6,447 bases of DNA from Vulcanimicrobiota bacterium. GTDB lineage: Bacteria > Vulcanimicrobiota > Vulcanimicrobiia > Vulcanimicrobiales > Vulcanimicrobiaceae. Under the pieces are notes generated by a model. That model saw only the letters and a list, made by a program, of their open reading frames with translations, had not been told where the DNA came from and searched no databases. Of this stretch, positions 1 to 6,447 are shown piece by piece. Numbering within the stretch: the first letter of the stretch is position 1; every line of letters starts with the position of its first letter. The stretch spans positions 4,396 to 10,842 of the forward strand of contig PKWF01000153.1 in the NCBI GenBank assembly GCA_003133185.1, read 5' to 3'. The translations under genes and the position numbers were made by a program.

Positions 1-1072
1 GCTTAAGCGTCAGGTCGAGCGGCTCGCTCTTTCGCTCCCATCCCTGAACGAAACGCAGAGTGAAGCGTTCCTGATCCGACAACGTATTCGGTCGACACTT
101 CGCTCCGGCGTGCGCGCCGATTGACGGCAGCCGGCGGTGCAGCATATAGGTTTCGAGTACGGCCGGATGCACGTAAGCCTTACGACATATCGCCGGCGTG
201 TTGCCCAGGCGCGCGGCGACGCGCTCGAGCGCGGCCGCGATGTTTTTTTTCGCTTCGCCCAGCTCAGCCGCGGGCTCGGCCAGCGCGCCGATGCATTCGA
301 CGGTTCCGATCCACGTCCGGAAATCCTTAGCCGAAAAGTCGCCCCCGGCGATCTCGCGAAGGTACTCGTTGACATCCTCCGAGCTGACGCTATTGGCCGA
401 GCCCGTCTCATCGAGGTACGTGAAGAGTTCTTCACCGGGAAGGTCCCGGCAGCGTTTGATAATGCGGGCGAGCCGCGCGTCATCAAGCAGAATTCGGTGC
501 TCTTTCCCGGTTTTACCACGGAAACGCAGCCGCACCCGCGAGCCGTCGACCCGGACGTGCCGCGTGCGCAGGGTCGTTAGGCCAAAGGAGCCATTGGCGG
601 CTGCATACTCTTCGTTGCCCACGCGAACGCCCGTCACGTCCAACAACGAAACCAGGGCAGCGAGCACCTTGCGTCGAGAAAGCTCGGTTCCGCGAAGATC
701 TGTCGCGACGGCCTTTCGGATTGCGGGGAGAGCACGTCCGAAGGCAACGAGACGGTGATATTTCGCCTCATCGCGCACTTCGCGGAAGCGTTTGTGATAG
801 CGATACTGTTTGCGGCCACGGGCGTCGCGCCCGGTCGCCTGAAGATGGCCGTTGGCAATCGGTGAGATCCATACATCGGTATAGGCCGGCGGCACTGCGA
901 CCGAGCGAATACGGCGGAGCTCCGCCTCGTCACGTACCGGCTTTCCAGCCGCATCAAAGTATGCGAAGTGCCGACCTCGCTTGCGCCGCGTGATCCCTGG
1001 GCCGCGAGCGTCGAGATATCTTAGGCCCGCTTCGCGGGCGGCGATCTGTGGATCAAGGGTTTCCGCGAGCAC
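1..1072 (-). CDS. DNA topoisomerase IB, bacterial/poxvirus type (3' end cut by window edge)
   Basis: This enzyme relaxes supercoiled DNA by nicking one strand through a 3'-phosphotyrosine link, allowing rotation and resealing. It acts in the cytoplasm and needs no ATP. The minus-strand frame is open for 357 codons from a GTG at 1072-1070 to the left edge. An N-terminal segment (AGLRY, then PGITRR near residues 15-30) is typical of bacterial TopIB, followed by QATGRDARGRKQYRYH. The catalytic set can be placed by family comparison: R150 (VRVGNEEY), K187 (FRGKTG, 37 residues later as in vaccinia R130/K167), R252 (KDFRTW), N291 (GNTPA) and nucleophile Y300 (KAYVHP). Asn replaces the poxvirus His, as I recall for Deinococcus TopIB. 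The GTG start is chosen because a TAG lies directly upstream in frame and GAGG sits 7 nt before it. The gene begins 9 bp after the M28 peptidase stop, so the two probably share a transcript. The C-terminus is not seen. Confidence 0.95.
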   Translation of the reverse strand, partial: MLAETLDPQIAAREAGLRYLDARGPGITRRKRGRHFAYFDAAGKPVRDEAELRRIRSVAVPPAYTDVWISPIANGHLQATGRDARGRKQYRYHKRFREVRDEAKYHRLVAFGRALPAIRKAVATDLRGTELSRRKVLAALVSLLDVTGVRVGNEEYAAANGSFGLTTLRTRHVRVDGSRVRLRFRGKTGKEHRILLDDARLARIIKRCRDLPGEELFTYLDETGSANSVSSEDVNEYLREIAGGDFSAKDFRTWIGTVECIGALAEPAAELGEAKKNIAAALERVAARLGNTPAICRKAYVHPAVLETYMLHRRLPSIGAHAGAKCRPNTLSDQERFTLRFVQGWERKSEPLDLTLK

Positions 1073-1079
1073 CTAAGCG

Positions 1080-1083
1080 CCTC
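1080..1083 (-). promoter_or_regulatory. Ribosome binding site of topoisomerase IB, overlapping the upstream stop codon
   Basis: On the minus strand GAGG overlaps the TGA stop of the M28 peptidase (1084-1082) and ends 7 nt before the GTG start. This decides the GTG start and suggests translational coupling between the two genes. Confidence 0.6.
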
Positions 1084-3202
1084 AGACGCTGAGGGCGGCC
1101 GTTGCTCGTGCGATGGCATCCAGCGCTCGGGCAAGCGCCTTCCTTATCGTATCGGGATTGCCGCCGGCGTATACGATCTCGGGAAAGCTCGTGAAGACGC
1201 GATCGATCGTATGGTAGTAGGAGTTTTGCAGTAAGCCGTCACTTACGAAGAAGGCGTCGCGCGAAGCCTGCTCACGCGCGGCAAGCGCACGCATTGCAGT
1301 CGCGTCGCCTTGCGCCTCCGCACGCTGCATCGCGACGTCGGTTGCATGCGCCGCCGCTCGGTACGCCTCGAGCGCCGGGCGCAGCTCGCTCAGCGTCATC
1401 GCGCCATTGCTGCGCGTCAATGCCGCGACTTGCAACGGCGTGAGATCCTTGAGCAACTGCGCCGGAATCTCTTCGATTCGTAACGGATCGACCGTTGCAT
1501 TGGCCGCCCGCATCGCCTGTATGCCGGTGACTTGGGCCGTGGTCACGGCCTGCTTGAGGCCGGGATCGTACGTGCGCAACCCATCGAGATTGTCTTCGGC
1601 GGTGTGATGGGCTCCGAACGAACCATAATAGCCGTTGCTCGTGCTGGGTACGCCGAGCATGTACGCAAAGTTCTGATGGTCGGATCCCCCAACCATCGCG
1701 TTGAGCAACGGATCGACACGCTGATCGCGCATGCCTAACATGCCTTTGCCGTCAACCGCCGGGACGACGTCGCAGATCTGCTTCATGAAGGCAAAGAGCC
1801 CCGGCGACGCGCTGACGACAAACGGGTCGCCGGTCGTCAGCTGATCGGTATTGATATATTGAAAAACGCTGGATCGCAGCTGCGGCCCGCTCTCGTAGAT
1901 GTAGGCCGCCGATCCGTAGAGGCCCAGCTCGTGACCGTCCCACGATGCAAACTCGATCGTGCGCTTCGGCCGCCAGCCTTGCGCGGCCAGCGCGTGGAAC
2001 GCGTCGGCGTCTTGCAGTAGGACGGTGGTACCACTTCCGGGATCGATAGCACCGAAGGTCATCGCATCGCGGTGACTGCCGATCATCACGATCGAGTCGG
2101 GCTGCCGGCTGCCTTTCATATCGCCGAAGACCAGCCAGATGGTCTTGACTCTGCGTTCGAACTTCGTGTGAACGCGAACGATCTCGTTGCCGCCGAAATG
2201 CTGCACGAACTCGAACATCGGATGCCACGACTGCGGGACGACTTGACCGGTCAAGCCGGCCAGCAGCGTTCGCGCGGTGCTTTGCGTGATGCTCAGCTCC
2301 GGAATCGTCGCGTGCGGAATGTCGTTCCAGCTCTTGTGCGGTGCTCCGACGACCGGCGCCTTGCCGGCGATGGTGGGATCCCCCGGGGGAAACATCATGA
2401 AGCCGCGCGGCGACATCCCGCTCATGCGTTCGGCCATGTTCGGGTTCTTGAAGTTGCCGTTGGGCCACATCGCACCGCCGCCATATCCGGTCGTTCCCGG
2501 CTCCATGAACTCGAGGATCGCGGCGACTCCGCGTTTGCGCAGCTCGTTATACGCGATGTAGGTTGGATCGAGAGAACGAATGCCGCCGCCCCCCGGAACA
2601 CTCAGGCGTACGAGAACCACCGCGCCTTGCAGACTCACGTGCCGCGCGTCGATCTCGGCGAGATCGTCCTTCGACGCCGCGTTGACGTAGACGACGGGAC
2701 CGGTGACCGTCCCGTCGCCCGATTCTTCGAGAAAGGGCTGCCCGGCCATCAGTTCCCACTTAGTATGGTGCCCCGGCGTGCCTTCCAACAAGTCGAACTC
2801 CATGCGCCGCGGCGACAGCATCGTCAAACTTTGCTCGAGCGGGCCGGTGAACTCGACTTGATACTCTTTGATGCGCGTGACGAAACCGTCGCGCTCCAGG
2901 CGTTCTTTGACGTACACCGCCGTCGCGTAATCGGCAGCCGATCCCGCGCGATGCGGGACCGACGAGAGATGGCGTTCGATATCCATTGCATTCGAGCTGC
3001 TCGGCGCGCGCATCATCGTTTTCTCGGCAGCCAACTCCGCGGTCACGTCCGGTCCGGCCGCCCACCCGACCAGAGCGGTATCGGAGGTTACGGTGGAGGG
3101 GAGCGGCGCAGCTTGCGGGGAGGTTTGCGCGCGGGCAGGGCCGGCAACGTTTCCCCCCCATGCAAGAAGAGCGACGAACGTAAGAATGCGGCGAAAGGTC
3201 AT
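1082..3202 (-). CDS. Secreted M28 family (M28B, PSMA/glutamate carboxypeptidase II-like) zinc metallopeptidase
   Basis: A 706-residue exported exopeptidase-type protein, expected to trim amino acids from peptides in the periplasm or outside the cell. The start at 3202 is chosen because it opens a clear Sec signal peptide (MTFRRIL, hydrophobic core to about residue 22, likely cut after ARA25). Longer in-frame starts at 3280 and 3325 would bury that signal and overlap the divergent gene. No good Shine-Dalgarno is seen. Order: N-terminal helical part (about 60-115), protease-associated domain (about 160-310), M28 catalytic domain (about 330-560), C-terminal transferrin-receptor-like dimerisation region (about 580-706). 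By alignment to human GCPII the metal ligands are H377 (GSHRD), D387 (AIDPGSG), E425, D453 (YINTD) and H532 or H533 (HHTAED). The residue before E425, the general-base glutamate in GCPII, is His (WDGHE, H424). The numbering agrees with human GCPII only by coincidence. The gene precedes topoisomerase IB in a probable operon and diverges from the met-zincin gene. Confidence 0.93.
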   Translation of the reverse strand: MTFRRILTFVALLAWGGNVAGPARAQTSPQAAPLPSTVTSDTALVGWAAGPDVTAELAAEKTMMRAPSSSNAMDIERHLSSVPHRAGSAADYATAVYVKERLERDGFVTRIKEYQVEFTGPLEQSLTMLSPRRMEFDLLEGTPGHHTKWELMAGQPFLEESGDGTVTGPVVYVNAASKDDLAEIDARHVSLQGAVVLVRLSVPGGGGIRSLDPTYIAYNELRKRGVAAILEFMEPGTTGYGGGAMWPNGNFKNPNMAERMSGMSPRGFMMFPPGDPTIAGKAPVVGAPHKSWNDIPHATIPELSITQSTARTLLAGLTGQVVPQSWHPMFEFVQHFGGNEIVRVHTKFERRVKTIWLVFGDMKGSRQPDSIVMIGSHRDAMTFGAIDPGSGTTVLLQDADAFHALAAQGWRPKRTIEFASWDGHELGLYGSAAYIYESGPQLRSSVFQYINTDQLTTGDPFVVSASPGLFAFMKQICDVVPAVDGKGMLGMRDQRVDPLLNAMVGGSDHQNFAYMLGVPSTSNGYYGSFGAHHTAEDNLDGLRTYDPGLKQAVTTAQVTGIQAMRAANATVDPLRIEEIPAQLLKDLTPLQVAALTRSNGAMTLSELRPALEAYRAAAHATDVAMQRAEAQGDATAMRALAAREQASRDAFFVSDGLLQNSYYHTIDRVFTSFPEIVYAGGNPDTIRKALARALDAIARATAALSV

Positions 3203-3278
3203 GGGCTGCGACAATTCCCCATTGGAGCGACAAGGCCCTACGGCAGAGTTTTGCGTCAAATCCTTCGAAGGTTGCACC
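3203..3278. promoter_or_regulatory. Divergent intergenic region between the two secreted peptidase genes
   Basis: These 76 bp separate the M28 start from the met-zincin start and must hold, or lie next to, the promoters of both units. On the minus strand a TTGACG (3259-3254) resembles a -35 box, but no -10 element stands at the right spacing. No convincing sigma-70 pair is seen on the plus strand. A perfect 10-bp palindrome, CCTTCGAAGG, lies at 3262-3271 and overlaps the plus-strand ribosome binding site. The promoter role is inferred from gene arrangement rather than from recognised boxes. Confidence 0.45.
3267..3271 (+). promoter_or_regulatory. Ribosome binding site of the met-zincin gene
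   Basis: GAAGG ends 7 nt before ATG 3279. Together with the signal peptide that begins there, it supports this start over the in-frame ATG at 3093, which lies inside the M28 gene. Confidence 0.65.
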
Positions 3279-5762
3279 ATGAAACGGACGTTACCGATCG
3301 CGCTCCTTGCCGCGTCGCTCTTCATTTTGGTGGAGGGACGCGCCCCCGCCGCGCAGTCCTACGCCGAGTTCGCAGCAGGGGCGCATGCCTACCGCGGGCT
3401 CTTGACGATCTGGCAGAAAGACGGCGGAACGTATCTCGAGCTGGCGCCGAATCAGTTGAACGCAGATTTCCTCGAGACGATTGTGCCCGGGAACGGGATC
3501 GGCCAGGACCCGGTCTGGTGGGGCGATACCGACTACCTTCCCACGCAGATCCTCCGCTTCCAGCGACGCGGCGACAGTGTTGTCATGGTGTGGCGCAATT
3601 GGTATGCCTACGCGGGATCGAGCGCGTCCGCGCAGCTCGCCAACGAAGGCAGCTTCCCCGACTCCATCGTGGGCATCGGCAAGATCGTCGCCGAGAACCC
3701 TTCGAGCGGAGACGTAGTTTTCGATCTTTCCTCGCTTCTTGGCGACAATATCGATTTGCGCAACGTCATTAACGGCGGGATCCCGCCCGCCAAGGCATAT
3801 CGACTCGATCCCACGCTCTCTTATTTCGACGCCGTCAAGGCGTTTCCCGAGAACGACGTGATTACCGTGGGCCAGACCTGGGCAACCGATGCCGCGCACG
3901 TGATCGACACCGCACCCGATGCTCGCCGCATTCTGATGCGCGTTGTCTACAACTTCGTACAGATGCCGCGCGACGATTACCGCCCGCGTTTGATGGACGA
4001 TCGCGTTGGGCTCTACGACGATATCTACATCGACTTCTCAAACGATAGTCGAGCGCGACGCCAGCTGCCCTACATCGTGCGATGGAATTTCGATCCGGCC
4101 GATACCAGCCGACCGTCGACGGCGCGGCATCCTATGGTCATCTACCTGAGCAACACGATTCCACCGGCGTACCGGGGAGCGATCCGAGATGCTTGTCTCG
4201 AGTGGAACAAAGCCTTTGAAAAGATCGGCATCCTCGACGCGATAATCGTGCGCGATCAGCCGAACGATCCCAGTTGGGATCCCGACGACGTCCGCTACAG
4301 CGTGATACGCTGGCTCAACGAAACCAGACCGTCCTTCGGCGCAGATTCGCAGACGCTGTTCAACCCGCTCACCGGTGAGGAGATCCGCACCGGCGTTCTG
4401 GTTTCGGCGGTCGTGGGAAGCGGACCGCGTTTCGCGTGGCAATACCTTGTCGATCCCGTGCGGTACGACCGCACGACCGATCCGATGCCCGCCGCCTTTC
4501 TCCACGACTCACTCTTCGCAACGCTCGTGCACGAGATGGGTCATAATCTTGGGATGCAGCACAACTTCATCGGGCACGAGGCGTACACGGCGGCCGAGCT
4601 ACAGAGCACGGCGTTCACGCGCCAGCACGGCATTACGTCGAGCGTCATGGAATATGCGCCGCTGAACCTCTGGCCGCAGGCGTATAAACAAGGGGAGTTC
4701 TTCCAAACTACGATCGGCCCGTACGACTATTATGCCATTAAGTTCGGCTACGCAAGCATTCCCGGCGCGCAGACCCCGGAACAAGAGGTTCCGACGTTGC
4801 GCCGTTGGGCCTCGGCGTGGTCGAATCCTTGGACGCGTTACGCTTCCGACGAAGACGTCGACTATGCAACGGGGCACGCCGCCGATCCTCGGGTCGAGCA
4901 AGGAATGCTTACCAACGATCCGCTCTCGTGGTGCGACGTTCAGATGAAGATGTATCGCGACCAGATTGCCTCGCTCAATAAGTACTGGCCCGCCGGCGGG
5001 AATGCATACGAGCAAGAACGCGACGTTCTCACGCTCATGTTGCGACGCTACGACGTGTGCGCGATCGCCGCTGCCCACTATCTCGGCGGTCAGTACCTCT
5101 CCTGGTCGCATGCCGGCGATCCCGATGCGCAATTACCGATCGCGCCGGTAAGCCTGCAGACCGAGCGGCGCGCGATGGCCGTTCTTGACGCAGCGCTCTT
5201 TAGTCCCAACGCCTTGCGCATCCCCGCCTCGGTGTTGAATCGGCTGAGGTACTCGGAGTGGTCGGGCTATGGCTACACCGGCTGGGAAGGCTACGGAAAT
5301 CTGCCGACGTGGGCCTACAACCCGCCGGCTCGTCACGACTTTCCGCTCGTCGAGCAGATCAACGCGACCCAGCTCGCAGCGGTCGACTATCTATTTAAAC
5401 CGCTCGTGCTGCAGCGCATCGACGAAAACCCGGCCGAGTCGATGCGTACGACGATGACGATTGCGGATCTCTTCGATTGGCTACACGCCGGCATCTTCGG
5501 CGATCTGCACGACGCAACGATTCCGCTCGTCTCGCGCAATCTGCAAAGCGAATACGTCGGGCGGCTGGCGATCCTCGTGATGGCGCCCCCCAAAGGCACG
5601 CCGCCAGACGCCCAAGCCCTCGCTGCAGCCGAATTATTGCGGATCGCTCGCGACGCCGCCACCTCAATGCGCAGCAACCACGATTCGGTGACCCGCGCTC
5701 ATCTGGCCGCACTCGTGCACGCGGCCAAAGACCCCAAAGCGCCGGCGGCGCCATCCGGATGA
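3279..5762 (+). CDS. Secreted zinc-dependent metalloprotease, met-zincin (EcxA/DUF4953-DUF5117) family
   Basis: An 827-residue exported endopeptidase-type protein of the large bacterial met-zincin group. It starts with a signal peptide (MKRTLP, hydrophobic stretch to about residue 18, likely cut after APA24 or A25). Residues about 30-230 resemble the DUF5117 region (GLLTIWQKDGGTYLEL). The segment from about 265 to 380 carries family landmarks: LPYIVRWNF, an AWNKAFE-like EWNKAFEKIGI, and DDVRYSVIRW. The metzincin zinc site HEMGHNLGMQH places ligands at H418, H422 and H428 with catalytic E419. The Met-turn is SSVMEYAPLN with M457, followed by GPYDYYAIKFGY, a conserved block after the active site. 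The C-terminal 200 residues, including RNLQSEYVGRL, match the helical tail of the family. Substrate is unknown; roles in nutrient proteolysis or envelope processing are inference. The gene heads a rightward unit with the alkyltransferase 6 bp downstream. It diverges from the M28 peptidase, and the two could act on the same extracellular protein pool. Confidence 0.92.
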   Translation: MKRTLPIALLAASLFILVEGRAPAAQSYAEFAAGAHAYRGLLTIWQKDGGTYLELAPNQLNADFLETIVPGNGIGQDPVWWGDTDYLPTQILRFQRRGDSVVMVWRNWYAYAGSSASAQLANEGSFPDSIVGIGKIVAENPSSGDVVFDLSSLLGDNIDLRNVINGGIPPAKAYRLDPTLSYFDAVKAFPENDVITVGQTWATDAAHVIDTAPDARRILMRVVYNFVQMPRDDYRPRLMDDRVGLYDDIYIDFSNDSRARRQLPYIVRWNFDPADTSRPSTARHPMVIYLSNTIPPAYRGAIRDACLEWNKAFEKIGILDAIIVRDQPNDPSWDPDDVRYSVIRWLNETRPSFGADSQTLFNPLTGEEIRTGVLVSAVVGSGPRFAWQYLVDPVRYDRTTDPMPAAFLHDSLFATLVHEMGHNLGMQHNFIGHEAYTAAELQSTAFTRQHGITSSVMEYAPLNLWPQAYKQGEFFQTTIGPYDYYAIKFGYASIPGAQTPEQEVPTLRRWASAWSNPWTRYASDEDVDYATGHAADPRVEQGMLTNDPLSWCDVQMKMYRDQIASLNKYWPAGGNAYEQERDVLTLMLRRYDVCAIAAAHYLGGQYLSWSHAGDPDAQLPIAPVSLQTERRAMAVLDAALFSPNALRIPASVLNRLRYSEWSGYGYTGWEGYGNLPTWAYNPPARHDFPLVEQINATQLAAVDYLFKPLVLQRIDENPAESMRTTMTIADLFDWLHAGIFGDLHDATIPLVSRNLQSEYVGRLAILVMAPPKGTPPDAQALAAAELLRIARDAATSMRSNHDSVTRAHLAALVHAAKDPKAPAAPSG
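5757..5762 (+). promoter_or_regulatory. Weak ribosome binding site of the alkyltransferase, overlapping the upstream stop codon
   Basis: GGATGA contains the TGA stop of the met-zincin gene and ends 6 nt before ATG 5769. The match to Shine-Dalgarno is modest; the overlap suggests that translation depends on ribosomes ending the upstream gene. Confidence 0.4.
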
Positions 5763-5768
5763 TCTCGT

Positions 5769-6296
5769 ATGATTGAGGGCCCGGAACGCATCTTTGTAGG
5801 GAAGCTCGATTCGCCAATCGGAAGCGTCGTCTATCTGACTGATGGCGAAGCGTTACGTGCCGTTGAGTTCGCAGATACACCAGATCGCTTGCTGAACGCG
5901 TTTTTGCGAGGCGTAGGGCCAATTCCGGTCGACACTCGAAGAGATCCGTTGGGCATTGGTGCTGCGATTCGTGCCTACTTTGGCGGGGACATACACGCAA
6001 TCGAAGCCCTACCGGCGACGCCGGCCGGCACGCAGTTCCAAAAGCGAGTGTGGAGCTTGTTGCGCAAGATTCCCGCTGGAAGAACCATCACTTACGGCGC
6101 CATTGCGAACCAAATGGGCACGCCGTCAGCTGCTCGTGCCGTGGGTGCCGCCAATGGTGCCAACCCCATCCCAATAGTAATTCCGTGCCATCGCGTTATT
6201 GGAGCGAACGGCACGCTTACGGGTTATGGTTCGGGAGTCTTCAGAAAGGAGTGGCTACTGACTCACGAGGGCGCACACTTACCTCTACTCGATTGA
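5769..6296 (+). CDS. ogt: Methylated-DNA--[protein]-cysteine S-methyltransferase (O6-alkylguanine-DNA alkyltransferase)
   Basis: This cytoplasmic suicide repair protein moves alkyl groups from O6-alkylguanine (and O4-alkylthymine) to its own cysteine. It is 175 residues long, the usual size for stand-alone Ogt/MGMT. The N-terminal RNase-H-like fold (about 1-85) is followed by the DNA-binding methyltransferase domain. That domain contains GTQFQKRVWSLLRKIPAG, TYGAIA, the arginine-finger helix ARAVGAANGANP, and the active-site IPCHRVIG with acceptor C140. It closes with LTGYGSG and RKEWLLTHEG. No AdaA-type domain is present, so a regulatory Ada role is unlikely. It follows the met-zincin gene by 6 bp and is probably co-transcribed. 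Codon third positions are clearly less GC-rich than in the neighbouring genes (about 53% over roughly the first 79 codons, by hand count). That may reflect transfer or weaker codon selection. Family assignment is secure; the symbol ogt rather than adaB is a convention. Confidence 0.95.
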   Translation: MIEGPERIFVGKLDSPIGSVVYLTDGEALRAVEFADTPDRLLNAFLRGVGPIPVDTRRDPLGIGAAIRAYFGGDIHAIEALPATPAGTQFQKRVWSLLRKIPAGRTITYGAIANQMGTPSAARAVGAANGANPIPIVIPCHRVIGANGTLTGYGSGVFRKEWLLTHEGAHLPLLD

Positions 6297-6310
6297 CGCT
6301 GTGACTGGAG

Positions 6311-6447
6311 TCAGTCTGTTGATGGGCTTGCCGTGGGCGTTGGACCCACTTGGCCGTATGGCGGTGCGGTAGGTGCAGCCGTTGCGGTAGGCGCAGCCGT
6401 TGCGGTAGGCGCAGCCGTTGCAGAAGGCGGAGTTCCTTGGGCTTGTG
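6311..6447 (-). CDS. C-terminal end of an unidentified Pro/Ala/Thr-rich protein (5' part beyond the window)
   Basis: The minus-strand frame is open from the right edge to a TGA at 6313-6311, covering 45 codons. The visible tail begins QAQGTPPS, continues as ATAAPT repeated three times, and ends PPYGQVGPTPTASPSTD. This composition is typical of a flexible linker or tail of an exported or envelope protein, and no domain can be named. It converges on the alkyltransferase, with 14 bp between the two stop codons. The opposite strand is also open here as an AVGAAV repeat continuing after the alkyltransferase stop. The minus frame is preferred because its Pro/Thr/Ala tail looks like real protein and it ends cleanly before the neighbour. 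Whether it is translated depends on sequence outside the window. Confidence 0.55.
   Translation of the reverse strand, partial: QAQGTPPSATAAPTATAAPTATAAPTAPPYGQVGPTPTASPSTD
6366..6436. repeat. 18-bp tandem repeat, three copies plus a degenerate fourth
   Basis: Three adjacent 18-bp units (6366-6383, 6384-6401, 6402-6419) read GCGGTAGGCGCAGCCGTT. The first copy differs by one base (T at 6374). A decayed fourth unit starts at 6420 with GCAGAAGGCGGAG. The unit is a multiple of three, so copy-number change keeps the minus-strand frame open and would alter only the number of ATAAPT hexapeptides. Confidence 0.9.

Noticed and set aside
10..519. Minus-strand 169-codon open frame rich in Arg and Ser
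   Set aside because: It overlaps the topoisomerase IB catalytic region in another frame, and the topoisomerase reading shows all active-site motifs.
2379..2390. Perfect palindrome TCCCCCGGGGGA
   Set aside because: It lies inside conserved M28 coding sequence (PPGDP region) and is explained by Pro and Gly codons.
3093..3278. Possible 62-residue N-terminal extension of the met-zincin
   Set aside because: It would overlap the start of the divergent M28 gene and bury a good signal peptide; ATG 3279 has a ribosome site at the right distance.
3203..3325. Possible 41-residue N-terminal extension of the M28 peptidase
   Set aside because: The signal peptide begins at ATG 3202, and the extension would run through the divergent control region into the met-zincin gene.
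2072..3772. Long plus-strand open frame of 566 codons opposite the M28 peptidase
   Set aside because: It lies antisense to a clearly recognisable peptidase and runs into the met-zincin gene. Its translation is rich in Arg/Ala/His with no motif, as expected of a shadow frame in GC-rich coding DNA.
6302..6313. TGACTGGAGTCA dyad between the convergent genes as a terminator
   Set aside because: It has only a 5-bp stem with a 2-base centre and no following T run on either strand, so it is too weak to call a hairpin terminator.
6297..6447. Plus-strand reading continuing in frame after the alkyltransferase stop with AVGAAV repeats
   Set aside because: The alkyltransferase already ends at its normal family length. 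The minus-strand frame gives a more protein-like Pro/Ala/Thr tail with a clean stop. It remains possible but is the weaker reading.

Overview
The window is GC-rich bacterial chromosome, roughly 60% GC by eye, densely packed with genes. It carries no sign of a mobile element, CRISPR array or RNA gene. The content is a bacterial-type DNA topoisomerase IB, two secreted metallopeptidases with Sec signal peptides, and an O6-alkylguanine-DNA alkyltransferase. This mix fits a free-living, probably Gram-negative-type environmental bacterium with a protein-degrading exported proteome. The phylum cannot be fixed from this sequence; Eremiobacterota-, Acidobacteriota- or Gemmatimonadota-like lineages are guesses only.

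Layout: a 76-bp divergent intergenic region (3203-3278) separates two two-gene units. Leftward on the minus strand is an M28B (PSMA/glutamate carboxypeptidase II-like) exopeptidase (3202 to 1082), followed 9 bp later by topoisomerase IB. The latter starts with GTG at 1072 and runs off the left edge still open. Rightward on the plus strand is a large met-zincin (EcxA/DUF4953-DUF5117 type) zinc metalloprotease (3279-5762), followed 6 bp later by an Ogt/MGMT-type alkyltransferase (5769-6296). At the right edge, convergent with the alkyltransferase, lies the C-terminal end of a minus-strand gene. It encodes a Pro/Ala/Thr-rich tail with three tandem 18-bp repeats (protein unit ATAAPT).

Functionally, the two peptidases would work outside the cytoplasmic membrane, one cleaving chains and one trimming ends of peptides. 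Each is followed at short distance, and probably co-transcribed, with a cytoplasmic DNA maintenance enzyme. No shared pathway is evident, so the pairing may simply be compact gene packing.

The most interesting molecular observation is in the M28 peptidase. All metal ligands are recognisable, but the residue aligned with the catalytic general-base glutamate (E424 of human GCPII) is histidine. I found no convincing previously undescribed multi-gene system; the other findings are modest.
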